DNA of 50,307 bases from Nonomuraea turkmeniaca (GCF_005889735.1 NZ_VCKY01000053.1:1-50307), one strand, 5' to 3'; counted from the stretch's first letter, positions 39,468 through 49,564 are shown. Notes: generated by a model not told the origin, from the sequence alone. Translations and numbers: made by a program.

Positions 39468-39685
39468 TGCCGCCAGAAGACGACCACCACATCACCGTCC
39501 ACCTGGAGAAGCTGCTGGCCGAGCGTGGGCTGACCCTGACCGAGCTCGCCGACCGGGTCGGCGTGACGATCGTGAACCTGTCGATACTGAAGAACGGGCG
39601 TGCGCGGGCGATCCGCTTCTCCACGCTCTCCGCGCTCTGCCGCGAGCTGGACTGCCAGCCCGGCGACCTCCTCCACCACGGGTAG
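39467..39685 (+). CDS. YozG-like XRE-family HTH protein
   Basis: 72 residues. KLLAERGLTLTELADRVGVT followed by LSILKNGRARAIRFSTL and CRELDCQPGDLL is the short Cro/CI-like family that accompanies DUF2975 proteins. It probably binds the TATCG cluster upstream and autoregulates. Only the DNA-binding domain is present. Confidence 0.92.
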   Translation: MPPEDDHHITVHLEKLLAERGLTLTELADRVGVTIVNLSILKNGRARAIRFSTLSALCRELDCQPGDLLHHG

Positions 39686-39847
39686 CGCGCCGACACGCAC
39701 GTGAATGGTTCGCCCGCCGTCCCGGCCCCGGGTCGTGAACCTCGCCACCGGCTATTCCGTCCACGACAGCCACTCGGCTGGGTTCTCCATCATCTTCCGA
39801 TGTCCGTCCCCCCATACCGACAGCACCCGCCTGCCTGCCGCGCCTGA

Positions 39848-42800
39848 TCACGACCCAGCAGACGTTCGCCGCATCATTGCGCGCTCGATCGCCTCGATGA
39901 TCCGCGGCCGCAGCTCGGCGGCGCTGATGATCGCGTCCACCGAGCCGACCTCGACCGCGCGCTGGATGCTGTGCACCCGGTCGAACTCGGCGGCGACCTG
40001 CCCCAGCTTCTCCGCCCGGACGGCGGACTGCACCTCGGCGAGCTGGACGTGCAGCGCCGCCCGCTCGGCACCGCTGGCTGCCGAGACCTGTGTCTGCAGC
40101 TCGGTCACCCTCGGGTCGGTCGCGGTGCGGTTGTTCACCTCGCCCGAGAACACCACGGCAGCCGCCGGGGCGCCGCCGAGCACCGAGGCGAACGAGCCCT
40201 CCAGCGCCAGCACGGTCATGTTCGGGTTGAGCGCCTTGGAGAACACCACGAACGCGCCGCCGTGGTAGCGGGAGATCACGCAGAACACGATCGGCCCGTC
40301 GAAGTTGACGATCGCCCGGCCGATCTCCGCGCCGTACTCCAGCTGAAGCTTGCGCATCGACTCCGGAGAGCCATCGAACCCGGACAGATTCGCCAGCACC
40401 ACCAGCGGCCGATTGCCGGACGCCGAGTTGATCGCCCGTGCGGTCTTCTTCGACGACCGCGGGAACAGCGTGCCCGCGGTGTAGGTGTCCGGCCCGTCAG
40501 TGGGTGGGAAGCCGCGCCGCGGCACCGACCGCGACTCGATGCCGATCAGGCAGACCGGCCAACCGCCGATGTGAACGTCCTGCACCGCGGACGTCTCCGC
40601 GTCAGCCATGCCTGCCCAGCGCTCCAGGACCGGGTGGTCCTGGTCGGACAGGGCCCGCATCACCGTGCGGATGTCGAACGGCTTCTTGCGGTCGGGGTTG
40701 TGCTCGGCCGAGAAGATCTGGCCGACGGTGGTGAAGTCGCTGCCGGCGATCGCGTGCGGGAACTCGGAGACGTCGCGGTCGACCGGGTCGGCGGTGCGGG
40801 CCGGCCGCGGCGCCGTCTCGCCGGGCACGACGTAGGTGTGGTCGTAGTGCGCCATCAGCACGTCGCGGGCGGCCGGCAGGTTGGGCGCCCAGTATTGTGC
40901 CTGGCCGTTCGGCCCCATGACGCGGTCGTAGCCGCCAATTCCGAAGTTGTCCTCGGCCGACACCCCACCGGAGAAGTCCAGCGACTGCTTGCCGGTGAGC
41001 ACCATCGCCGAGTCCGGCGTCATCACCAGGATGCCCTTGGTGTGCATGAGCATCGTCGCTTCGGCGTTCCAGTAAGGCTGGGCGCCGACGGTGATGCCGG
41101 CGACCACGATGTTGATCTCGCCACCGTCCTGGGTGAACGTGACGATCCGCTTGAGGGCGGCCGCGACCCAGTCCATGTTCTCGGTGCCCGAGGTCATCGA
41201 GATCCGCGCGCCCGCCGACAACGCGAACCACTCCAAGGGGACCCGCATCCGCTCGGCGAGGTCGAGCGCGGCGATCACCCGCGAGCACTCCGGCTCCGAC
41301 AGCGCGCCCAGTGCCTTCGTCGGGTCGCCGAGCAGGACCACGCGGGTGACGCCTTCGGGGTGCCGCTCGGTCGGCGTCGTGACGACGCCCGCGACGATCG
41401 CCGCGGAGTTCTTCCCCTTCGGCCGGTCCACCGGCACGAGCACGCCATGGTCGTCGAGGTCGTGCTCGACGAAGCCGCCTTCCGGCCCGGCGAGCAGGCT
41501 GGTCAGCTCGTACGGGTAGACGTTCCCGCGCCGGGCCGCGCGCAGCACCTTCTGGCGGTAGTCGTCCAGCGGCTGCACCGGCTCCGTCGACGGCTTGCCG
41601 ACGTGCAGGCTCGCGCCGTTGCCCGGGTCGAGGGTGATCCGTACGGAGACCTCGCTCAGCTCGCCGGCGGCGTTGCGCTGGCGGGCCACGAACTGGACCT
41701 CCTCCAGCCCCGCGCCCGCTGTGGTCGGCAGGATGCGATGGACCAGCGCGTTCAGCTCGTCGGTGGTCAGCTCGGTCGACGGCCAGACGTACATCATGAT
41801 GCGGTTGGTGTCGAACCGCTTGTTCTGGGGTCGCTGCGCCTGGATGTTGCGGATCGCGTCCAGACCGGCGGTGAGCGCGTCCTCCACCGCGGGCAGCGCG
41901 ACCAACCTGCCGTCGGCCTCACGCAGCGGCGTCAGGTCCCGGACCTGACCCATCGCGATGAGCCGCTCGTCGGCCGGGTTGCTCTTCGCGACGGCCTTGA
42001 AGAGGTAGACCTCCTCGTCCGCGGACGGCAGCCGGGTGAGGTCGAAATGGCGCAGCCGCTGCAGCTGCAGGCGCTGTGCGATCTGCGGGTGCAGGCCGCG
42101 GATCAGCCGGTCCTCTGCCAAGCCCGCGCCACGAGCTCCGTCGGGCCGGAAGGTGAAGTGGTGGTGTATCACGGCGCCACTGGTGCCGGCGACGATGACG
42201 GTGATCCGGCGGACGCCCGCGGGCAGCGCGTGCTCGGCGAGGAGCTGGCCGAGCCGCACCGCCATCGCATCGGCGTCCGGCTGGCCCTCCCACGTGACAT
42301 AGAGGTCGGCGACCAGCCCTTGCTCGGCGACGTCGGCGGCGTCGGCGGCGAACGTGCCGACCGCGCCGACGGCGTCGGGCAGGGCGGCGATGTCGGCGGC
42401 GGTGGCGACCACGCGGGTCACCCCGTCCGGGCCGGTGTGCTCGGCGGTGACGAACCGGCAGCCGGCGGCGTCGACCGCGGTGACGTCGGCGAGCCCGCGG
42501 TTGCCGTAGTAGCGGCGGGTCAGCACCTCCAGCAGCGGCGCGTGGTCGCGGCCGGGCCGCCCGATCCGCTGACCGATCAGCCGGACCAGCGGCTCGGCGC
42601 AGGCCACCATGACCTGGATCCGCTCGGCGCGGTCCGGCGCGTCCGGGTTGCGGTCCAGGTAACGCAGCTCGTTGCGCACGGCGGCGTAGACCTTGGCGCG
42701 GTTGCGGCGCAGCAGCGGCTGGGCGAACCAGCGGAACACCACGCCGCGGGCCAGGTCGGACACTGTGGGGAAGCGCACCTGAGTGGCCTCGACGAGGTGC

Positions 42801-45367
42801 TCGAGGGCGAGCCCGGCGCGCTCGCTGAGTGGCTCGAGCGGCGGCGCGCCGGCCAGCCACTGGCGCAGCAGCTGCGACACGATCGCGACGCCGGTGCTCA
42901 TCCGCTGCTGGGCCAGGAAGATCCGGAAGACCGCGGCCTCCAGCTCCGGCGTGCGGTCGAGGCCGGCGATGCCGTGGTGGGCGAGGACCTTGCCGAGCTT
43001 GGCCTGGAAACTTTCTGCAACGCCGGCGCGCTCGACGTCGAGGCTCTGCAGGTAGCTGTGGAAGAACTCGCGCGGGCTGTGCACCTGGCTGTCCGGCTCC
43101 ACGTCGAGCTCATCGCCCGGCTTGTTGCGGCTCAGCTCGGACAGGTCGGCGAACACGGTGAGCAGGTCCAGCTCGCCCTCGATCGGCGGCTCGCTCAGCT
43201 CGGCGCGTGCGGCCAGGTAGGCCGGCAGCACCCGCTCGCGGTCGTGCGGGTCGGCGTCGAAGCCGAGCAGCGGGCTGCGCAGGTCCTGCAGGCCGCGTTC
43301 GACGCGCTCGGCCGCGGATCCCCCCGCGGGCTCCGCGGGCAGCACGATCTCGACCGTTCCGGCGGGCGAGTCCGCCTCGTCGGCCCCCTCGTCGGGCAGC
43401 GGCTCCAGCCGCATCAGCGGCGCCCCGGTCTCCACCTGGCTGCCCACCGACACCGGGCACTCACGGACGCGGGCGCGGAACGGCGCGCGCAGCACCGTCT
43501 CCATCTTCATGCTCTCCAGCACCAGGATCGGCACGCCCGACTCGACCTCGTCACCGACTGACAGGGGTGTCGCGACCACCAGCGCGGGTGCGGGAGAGCG
43601 GACGACACCACCCTCGTCGCGGCTGATCCGGTGCGTCACGCCGTCGACCTCGACCAGGTGGATGGGCCCGTGCGTGGCCGACACCAGCCGGAAGCGGCGG
43701 CCGTTGACCACGATCTGGCCGCTGTGCGCGTCGAACCGCTCGACCTCGACGTCCGCCGAGTGCACGTCACCGCCTGCGGAGATGCCGACGCGGAACCGTC
43801 TGTGCCCGACCCGCGCCACGCTCACCCGGTAGCCGACGCCGCGGAGCTTGAGGTCCAGTGGGCGGCCCGAGTCGTGCTGCACTTGCGGGCGCCCGCCGTG
43901 CGCGGTGGACAGCAGCCGCTGGATGCTGATTTCTTCCTCGTCCTGGTAGGCCTCGATCGCGGCGGCGGCCAGGGCGATCGCGGAGTGCCGGTGGTTGACC
44001 AGGCGGCCCGCGGCGCGTACACGGTCGATCCAGCCGGTGTCGGCGCTCGCGTCGATCACCTCGCGCTGGTCGAGCAGGTCGAGCACGAAGCTCTTGTTGG
44101 TGGCGCCGCCCTCGATGATCACTGTGGTCTCGGCCATCGCGCGGCGCAGCCGGCCGAGCGCCTGCGCGCGGTCACGACCATAGGCGATGATCTTCGCGAT
44201 CATCGAGTCGAAGTCGGCCGGGATGATGTCGCCCTCGCTGACGCCGGTGTCCACGCGGATGCCGGGCCCGGTGGGCAGCACCAGGCGGGCGATGCGGCCC
44301 GGGGCGGGCGCGAAGTCACGGTCGGGGTCCTCGGCGTTGAGCCGGGCTTCGACGGCGTGGCCGGCCTCGCCCGGCAGGGGGCCTTCCAGCTTCCCGCCGT
44401 TCGCCACGTGCAACTGCAGCCGGACCAGGTCGGTGCCGGTAGTGATCTCGGTGATCGGGTGCTCGACCTGCAGCCGCGTGTTGACCTCGAGGAAGGCGAA
44501 CAGCTTCTCGCCTGGGTGGTAGAGGAACTCGACGGTGCAGGCGCCGCGGTAGCCGACGGCCACGGCGAGCCGCTCGGCCGACGCCTTCAGCTCGGCGGTC
44601 TGCTCGATCGACAGGACCGGCGAGGCGGACTCCTCGATGATCTTCTGGTTGCGCCGCTGCACCGAGCAGTCCCGGACGCCCAGCGCCCACGCGGTGCCCT
44701 GCCCGTCGGCGATGACCTGGACCTCGACGTGCCGGGCGCCGGTGACCAGGCGCTCGAGGAAGACCACGCCGGAGCCGAACGCGCGCAGCGCCTCCAGGCT
44801 GGTGCGCTCGTAGGCGTCGGTCAGGCCCTCCTTCGAAGCGACCATGCGGATGCCACGCCCGCCGCCGCCCGCGGTCGCCTTGAGCATCAGTGGGTAGCCG
44901 ATCTCGTCTCCGGCGCGCAACGCGTCCTCAAGGGTCGCGACCTCGCCGCGACTCCACGGCGCGACCGGGACGCCGACCTCCTCGGCGATGAGCTTGGCGC
45001 CGATCTTGTCGCCGAGCTTGCGCATCGCCTCCGCGCTCGGCCCGACGAAGGTGACGCCGATCTTCTCGCACAACTCGGCGAACGCCGGGTCCTCGGCGAC
45101 GAACCCCCAGCCGACCCACGCGGCGTCGGCCCCGGTCTCCGTCAGCGCCTGCTCCAGGACGGCGTGGTCGAGGTACGGCCGGGCCGAGGCGGGGCCCAGC
45201 GAGTAGGCGATGTCCGCTTCTCGGACGAAGGTCGCGTTGCGGTCGGCGTCTGTGTAGAGGGCGACCGTCTCGATCCGCGCCCCGGTCTCCGCCGAAAGAT
45301 CTCGGACGGCATGGATGAGCCGCATCGCGGCCTCTCCACGGTTGACGATGGCGACACGACTGAACAC
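39848..45367 (-). CDS. Single-chain acyl-CoA carboxylase (biotin carboxylase, carrier and carboxyltransferase fused)
   Basis: 1839 residues from GTG 45367, with GGGAGG upstream. The biotin carboxylase part has RVAIVNRGEAAMRL, KATAGGGGRGIRMV (about 165-180) and EVNTRLQVEHPITE. The biotinyl site is ESMKMET with K near 621. A long central region follows (about 700-1200). The carboxyltransferase occupies the rest, with VVLLGDPTKALG, NLSGFDGSPESMRK and YHGGAFVVFSKALNP. The order BC-BCCP-centre-CT is like eukaryotic acetyl-CoA carboxylase rather than the usual separate bacterial subunits. It would carboxylate acetyl- or propionyl-CoA; the preference cannot be read. Confidence 0.92.
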   Translation of the reverse strand: MFSRVAIVNRGEAAMRLIHAVRDLSAETGARIETVALYTDADRNATFVREADIAYSLGPASARPYLDHAVLEQALTETGADAAWVGWGFVAEDPAFAELCEKIGVTFVGPSAEAMRKLGDKIGAKLIAEEVGVPVAPWSRGEVATLEDALRAGDEIGYPLMLKATAGGGGRGIRMVASKEGLTDAYERTSLEALRAFGSGVVFLERLVTGARHVEVQVIADGQGTAWALGVRDCSVQRRNQKIIEESASPVLSIEQTAELKASAERLAVAVGYRGACTVEFLYHPGEKLFAFLEVNTRLQVEHPITEITTGTDLVRLQLHVANGGKLEGPLPGEAGHAVEARLNAEDPDRDFAPAPGRIARLVLPTGPGIRVDTGVSEGDIIPADFDSMIAKIIAYGRDRAQALGRLRRAMAETTVIIEGGATNKSFVLDLLDQREVIDASADTGWIDRVRAAGRLVNHRHSAIALAAAAIEAYQDEEEISIQRLLSTAHGGRPQVQHDSGRPLDLKLRGVGYRVSVARVGHRRFRVGISAGGDVHSADVEVERFDAHSGQIVVNGRRFRLVSATHGPIHLVEVDGVTHRISRDEGGVVRSPAPALVVATPLSVGDEVESGVPILVLESMKMETVLRAPFRARVRECPVSVGSQVETGAPLMRLEPLPDEGADEADSPAGTVEIVLPAEPAGGSAAERVERGLQDLRSPLLGFDADPHDRERVLPAYLAARAELSEPPIEGELDLLTVFADLSELSRNKPGDELDVEPDSQVHSPREFFHSYLQSLDVERAGVAESFQAKLGKVLAHHGIAGLDRTPELEAAVFRIFLAQQRMSTGVAIVSQLLRQWLAGAPPLEPLSERAGLALEHLVEATQVRFPTVSDLARGVVFRWFAQPLLRRNRAKVYAAVRNELRYLDRNPDAPDRAERIQVMVACAEPLVRLIGQRIGRPGRDHAPLLEVLTRRYYGNRGLADVTAVDAAGCRFVTAEHTGPDGVTRVVATAADIAALPDAVGAVGTFAADAADVAEQGLVADLYVTWEGQPDADAMAVRLGQLLAEHALPAGVRRITVIVAGTSGAVIHHHFTFRPDGARGAGLAEDRLIRGLHPQIAQRLQLQRLRHFDLTRLPSADEEVYLFKAVAKSNPADERLIAMGQVRDLTPLREADGRLVALPAVEDALTAGLDAIRNIQAQRPQNKRFDTNRIMMYVWPSTELTTDELNALVHRILPTTAGAGLEEVQFVARQRNAAGELSEVSVRITLDPGNGASLHVGKPSTEPVQPLDDYRQKVLRAARRGNVYPYELTSLLAGPEGGFVEHDLDDHGVLVPVDRPKGKNSAAIVAGVVTTPTERHPEGVTRVVLLGDPTKALGALSEPECSRVIAALDLAERMRVPLEWFALSAGARISMTSGTENMDWVAAALKRIVTFTQDGGEINIVVAGITVGAQPYWNAEATMLMHTKGILVMTPDSAMVLTGKQSLDFSGGVSAEDNFGIGGYDRVMGPNGQAQYWAPNLPAARDVLMAHYDHTYVVPGETAPRPARTADPVDRDVSEFPHAIAGSDFTTVGQIFSAEHNPDRKKPFDIRTVMRALSDQDHPVLERWAGMADAETSAVQDVHIGGWPVCLIGIESRSVPRRGFPPTDGPDTYTAGTLFPRSSKKTARAINSASGNRPLVVLANLSGFDGSPESMRKLQLEYGAEIGRAIVNFDGPIVFCVISRYHGGAFVVFSKALNPNMTVLALEGSFASVLGGAPAAAVVFSGEVNNRTATDPRVTELQTQVSAASGAERAALHVQLAEVQSAVRAEKLGQVAAEFDRVHSIQRAVEVGSVDAIISAAELRPRIIEAIERAMMRRTSAGS

Positions 45368-45682
45368 CGGCTGAGCCTCCCAATACCTACGCGCAGAAGG
45401 CGACGTCCGGGTTCCGGAGCGTCGCCTGCACCTATTTCAACCCTGCTCGATTGCCGGCAGATACACCAATGTCCGCATCGCTCATGGCTGGGCTGCTGCG
45501 TTGTGGGGATCCCACAAAAGGAGCGACCCGACCACACCTCCCAGCCGCCGTTTCACGCAAGGTCTGCCACAAACATGAGGCTATCGTCCGGGAGAGGGGG
45601 CGGTGCCAGGCGACGATCGCGCCTCTGTGACCCCGATGGCGCTGAACAGGGCGCGGATCGCCGCTGAGCCCGCCGAAGACCG

Positions 45683-45802
45683 CTACCCGTACCCGATCTC
45701 GCCGAGGTCGAATGCGACGTCGGCCAGCCGAACCGTCCGCACCTCCGGGTCATCGAGGAGCTTGCGCAGGTCGGCGAGTTGCCGATCGGCGTCTGGACGG
45801 CA
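45683..45802 (-). pseudogene. C-terminal remnant of an unrelated gene fused to the TnpB scar
   Basis: In a frame different from the adjacent TnpB-like gene, DADRQLADLRKLLDDPEVRT and then VRLADVAFDLGEIGYG run to a stop at 45683-45685. The codon usage and amphipathic pattern are protein-like, but the family is not recognised. The junction with TnpB-like sequence is near 45803. The rest of 45368-45682 holds no recognisable gene beyond the leader of the carboxylase. Confidence 0.45.
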
Positions 45803-46589
45803 GATCGACGCGCACCCGGCCGTGGCGCACGCGCAGGGTGGGGGCGCACAGTTTCGCCTCCGGCGCCACGGTCGGCGGCAGGGCGATCGGCAGCAGGTGC
45901 CAGGCCCAGTCCCTGGCGGAGGCGGGGCAGGCGGTCAGGGGCAGCTTCACCCGCAGCCGGGCGCAGTGCTCGCCGGTGCGCTCCAGGGTGGCCAGTTGCC
46001 GGTCGGCCGCGGCCAGCACGATCTGCGCCGCACACGCCGGAGGCCCCTCCAGCTCGGTCAGATCCACCGGCAGCACGCCGTCCTGCGCATCGCGGTAGGC
46101 GCGGATCTGCCGGCTGCGATTGCGGATCTCCGCCGCGCCCACCCCATCCGGCAACACCGCCCGCAACGCCGCCCATTCGGCGTCGGTGCGCCTGCCCGCA
46201 TCGCGCGGCCAGGCCGCCAGGATCGCCGCCACCAGCTCGCGGCGGTGCAAAGCCAGCCGCAACAGGCGGGCAGCCTGCTCTTGGGCGCAGCGCAGCACCC
46301 GATCGCAGACATGCACGCCCGGGGCCGGGGTTACACTCCAGCCCAGCCTCCGCAGGGCCATCCAGCCCTTGGCCGGCAACGCCCGCCCGTCCAGCCCCAC
46401 CCCGCACGCCAGCGCGTCCAGATCCGCCGCACTCCACCGGCCGGCCACGATCTCGGCCGTCAGGTCCCGCGCCAGACCGGTCAGCCAGGCCACCCGCTGG
46501 GCCAGCAGCGGCTGCGGGACGACCTGACCTGTCTGCTCCACGATCGCGCCATGGGCAGTGCAGGTCGCCGTCGCGGTGAGCTTGCTCAT
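45750..46589 (-). pseudogene. TnpB-related (IS200/IS605-type accessory) protein, C-terminally truncated
   Basis: 279 residues from ATG 46589. The N-terminal region CTAHGAIVEQTGQVVP, then AKGWMALRRLGW, AEIRNRSRQI, LPVDLTELEGPP and RVRVDLP resembles the N-terminal half of actinobacterial TnpB-related proteins. The RuvC-like nuclease half with its DED residues should follow RVRVDLP but is missing. After it the frame reads 15 foreign residues and stops. It is therefore a truncated, probably inactive element. No tnpA or clear element end is seen. The family assignment is from memory of similar proteins. Confidence 0.65.
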
Positions 46590-46904
46590 GCATCCACCCC
46601 CGCCCCGGCTCCGGCTTTCACGGTCAGTGACCAAAAGACTACCAACACTTGGCCCTGCCGGGTAGAACATGTGAACGATTTGATGCCCGCCTCGCCCTTA
46701 CCTGCCTGGCCAGAACCGGCCCGTTACGTCGCGGGCGTGCAAGGCTCGGGGTTCTCACGAGGCAACCAGATCGGCGGGGCGTCTCACTGACGCGCACTGG
46801 CCTGGCAAAGTGATCCTGCCCCCGAGGCCTGGCCGTCACCGCCAACCCGAACGAGCGCCACCATGAGATCAGTGCAGACACCTAGGTTTTCATAGCGAAT
46901 ATGA
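46590..46904. other. No gene recognised between the TnpB remnant and VOC remnant
   Basis: 315 bp. It contains small palindromic patches and a short A/T-rich stretch near 46880-46904, but no ORF with convincing codon use. It could include the lost 5' end of the TnpB-type element and the breakpoint that removed the start of the VOC gene. Confidence 0.4.
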
Positions 46905-47216
46905 CGAGCAGTCCAAACCCTGCGGCGGCCGGGGCCGCTGTCGTACGAGCTCGCGCTCCTCGACTACCGGCACCCGACGCTGCCCGAGGGATATCGCGCT
47001 CCTGTGCAGGGGTTGCTGCTCAACTTCGAGGTGGAGGACGTGGATGCCGAGTGGGAACGGCTCGTCGCGGGGGAAGGGCTGCGACCCGAGCTCGAGCTGC
47101 GCAGCGAGGACTTCGGGCAGCGGCACTTCGTCGTGGCCGACCCCAACGGCGTCCTGATCGACGTCATCACCCCCATCGCACCCTCTGAGGAGTACGCCGG
47201 CCAGTACGTGTGCTGA
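46905..47216 (+). pseudogene. VOC-family gene lacking its 5' end
   Basis: An open frame from just after TGA 46902 reads [20 protein letters not shown], then [20 protein letters not shown] and [16 protein letters not shown] to a stop at 47214. This is the second half of a glyoxalase/bleomycin-resistance-like protein. The first beta-alpha module (about 40 residues) is absent and no good start codon exists at the edge. GTG 47004 could start a short protein, but it would lack a complete fold. The 5' part was probably lost in the same rearrangement that truncated the TnpB-like gene. Confidence 0.7.
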
Positions 47217-47369
47217 ACCAGAGCCGGTTAACGCGCAGGTGTGGAGCAGGCTGTCCGGGGCTGGATCGCTGACGGACAACACCAGACCGATCAACGGAGA
47301 CCAGGCGATGGATCCGTGATCCACTGCAAAACGATCGACGGTGTGGCGCGACTTCGTATCCGTTTAGTG

Positions 47370-48602
47370 ATGTTAAGACTGCTAATTGTGACAGAAGGAT
47401 ATGAGGCAACGACCGCGCAACACCACACATACGTCGCAAACCATTCGAAGGCGGCGGGATCCGCCGGATCGGGGCGCCTGCCCAGGTCGATCGCCGCAGC
47501 CGGGTTGGTCAGCGTCCTCACAACGGCGATGATCGCTTGTTCCGGGATGGCCGCCGCCAGGGTGCAGCCGCCGACATGCTTCGGCGTGCCGGCCACGATC
47601 ATCGCGGCACCCAACACGCCCACCAGCGGAACCCCGGGCCCGGATGTGATCGTCGGAACCGCGGGTGCGGATGTCATCGACGGGCAGCTGGGCAACGACC
47701 TGATCTGCGGCATGGCCGGAGACGACATTCTCGCCGGCGGACTGGGCAACGACCAGCTCGACGGCGGTATCGGCGATGACGGCGTGCACGGCGACATGTT
47801 CCGTTCGGCCGGGAACGCCTCCGGTAGCGGCAACGACCGCCTGGTGGGCGGCGACGGCAACGACCTCATGAACGGCGACAGCTACGCCCCCAACGGCACC
47901 GCCACGGGCGGTGGGAACGACGGCCTGTACGGTGGCGACGGCAATGACCTCATGACGGGCGACAGCCGGGGGCGCAGCGCATCCGGTGGCGGTAGGGACC
48001 GTTTGGACGGCGGCGCCGACAGCGGCACCGGGGATGAACACCTGGTAGGCGACTCCGGCTCAACTGTCGGCGACGCCGCGGGCGCCGGGGACGACATCAT
48101 CTTGGGTGGGCCTGGCCTCGAACTCCTGATCGGTGACAGTAACGCTGCCCAGAACGCGAGCGGAAACGGCGGGGACGACCTCCTGGACGTGGGCGCTGAC
48201 GGCGGCTTCGCGGCGATCGGGGACCACAACATCAATGACCCCGCAGGCGGGAGGGCGATCGGCTCGGGCAATGACCGGATCATCGGCGGTAGCGCGGATG
48301 ATTTTCTCGTCGGCGACAGCGCCGTTGTGGATGCCACCGTCACCAGCGCCGGCCGGGATGTGATCTCCGGCCGTGCGGGCAACGATTCACTGTTCGGCGA
48401 CAACACCGACTTCAACGTCACCATGACCGTCGGGACGGCAGGCGGCAACGACCTCCTCGACGGTGGCGACGGTATTGACACGCTCAGGGCAGGCCCTCAC
48501 AACGACTACCTCGATGGCGGCCCCGATGCCCCGGACGACTGCGATGGGGAGGCGGGCGTCGACATCGCAGCCCGCTGCGAGATCGTCTCGAACGTGCCCT
48601 AG
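47370..48602 (+). CDS. Secreted protein with RTX-type calcium-binding repeats
   Basis: About 410 residues. A hydrophobic stretch (SIAAAGLVSVLTTAMIACSG then MAAA) resembles a Sec signal near residues 40-60. Many glycine-aspartate nonapeptides follow, such as GNDLICGMAGDDILAGGLGN and LVGGDGNDLMNGD. The repeats are interrupted by 10-20 residue inserts beginning with GNAS or GTAT. A beta-roll that folds on calcium outside the cell is expected. The start is uncertain: ATG 47370 leaves a long N-region, and the frame is open from 47241. There is no catalytic domain or type I secretion gene nearby. Confidence 0.75.
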   Translation: MLRLLIVTEGYEATTAQHHTYVANHSKAAGSAGSGRLPRSIAAAGLVSVLTTAMIACSGMAAARVQPPTCFGVPATIIAAPNTPTSGTPGPDVIVGTAGADVIDGQLGNDLICGMAGDDILAGGLGNDQLDGGIGDDGVHGDMFRSAGNASGSGNDRLVGGDGNDLMNGDSYAPNGTATGGGNDGLYGGDGNDLMTGDSRGRSASGGGRDRLDGGADSGTGDEHLVGDSGSTVGDAAGAGDDIILGGPGLELLIGDSNAAQNASGNGGDDLLDVGADGGFAAIGDHNINDPAGGRAIGSGNDRIIGGSADDFLVGDSAVVDATVTSAGRDVISGRAGNDSLFGDNTDFNVTMTVGTAGGNDLLDGGDGIDTLRAGPHNDYLDGGPDAPDDCDGEAGVDIAARCEIVSNVP

Positions 48603-49045
48603 TAGGGTCTGCGGCAAGCGTTGATGGTGCCCCTGGCAAGCGAGGAGACGTGCCCCGGGCGGGGGAGTGCGGCATGAACGGCCCGGGCTCCGGTCAGGTG
48701 GATCTCCGCCGCGGGCGGTCCGGATGCGCCACATACGTCAGCACACGAGCCCATGGCGAATTTCAGGCGCAGGACTCTAGGTGGTGTCGCGCCGGCGGTT
48801 GGTGATGGGCAGGCGGCGGTCCCGGCCGAAGTCGGGCGGCCACCTGCTCCAGCGTGGCGATCGAGGCGTCCGCGAGGGGGAGCGGAGCGCCGGATCCTCC
48901 ACGGGACAGCCGGTGAGGAACATCTGAGTGAACAGAACCAGGTGCGCGCCGGTTTATCGTCAATATGACCATAACTGGGCGGCCTGGGCTGTGCGTGAAC
49001 CTGATCGGTTTGTTCTCCGACTGTGCAGGGTGACAGGAGGACGAG
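48603..49045. other. Intergenic region upstream of the sigma-factor gene
   Basis: 443 bp. No convincing gene on either strand; minus-strand open frames here are of low quality. An A/T-rich patch at 48952-48978 (GTTTATCGTCAATATGACCA) probably contains the promoter for the sigma-factor operon. AGGAGGA lies just before ATG 49046. Confidence 0.45.
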
Positions 49046-49564
49046 ATGACCGATGAGCTGCTGGTGGTGCGGGCCCAACTGGGTGAGCGCGCGGCCGTGG
49101 CCGAGCTGGTGGCGCGCTGGCAGGCGCCGGTGTGGACGTACGTGCGGCGCATGCTGGATGCCGGGCGGGCTGACGACGTCACCCAGGAGATCTGGCTGGC
49201 CGTGATCCGTGGGCTGCCGCGGCTGCGGGAGCCCGGCCGGTTCGCGCCCTGGCTGTTCACGATCGCCCGCCGGTCGGTGACGGACCGGCTGCGCAGCGAG
49301 TACGCCGAGGAAACGGCCGAGCTGGGCGATCTCGCTGTCGACGACCCGGTCGAGGCCATGGTGGATCGTGCCGACCTGGTGAGCGCCCTGTCGGGCCTGC
49401 CGGTGCTGGAGCGGGAGATCCTCGTCCTGTTCTACCTGGAGGACCTGTCGGTGGAGGACTGTGCGCAGATCTGCCAGGTCCCCGTCGGCACGGTCAAGTC
49501 CAGGCTCAACCGAGCCCGTCGTCTGCTGCGTCAGCATCTGGAGGAGAAGGGATACCGGCCATGA
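49046..49564 (+). CDS. ECF-type RNA polymerase sigma factor
   Basis: 172 residues. Region 2 includes DDVTQEIWLAVIRGLPRLRE and PWLFTIARRSVTDRLR. Region 4 includes LPVLEREILVLFYLEDLSVE and VPVGTVKSRLNRARRLL. The intervening linker is short, as in ECF factors. It starts after AGGAGGA and overlaps the next gene as ATGA. That gene probably encodes its membrane-bound controller. Confidence 0.93.
   Translation: MTDELLVVRAQLGERAAVAELVARWQAPVWTYVRRMLDAGRADDVTQEIWLAVIRGLPRLREPGRFAPWLFTIARRSVTDRLRSEYAEETAELGDLAVDDPVEAMVDRADLVSALSGLPVLEREILVLFYLEDLSVEDCAQICQVPVGTVKSRLNRARRLLRQHLEEKGYRP

Noticed and set aside
39971..43561. Very long plus-strand open frame opposite the carboxylase gene
   Set aside because: It mirrors the high-GC codon structure of the minus-strand carboxylase, whose motifs are clear. 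The antisense product is R/G/H-rich without domains.
47241..47369. Extended N-terminus of the RTX protein from ATG 47241
   Set aside because: The added residues are charged, precede the signal segment by 80 residues and have no ribosome site; the later start is preferred but uncertain.
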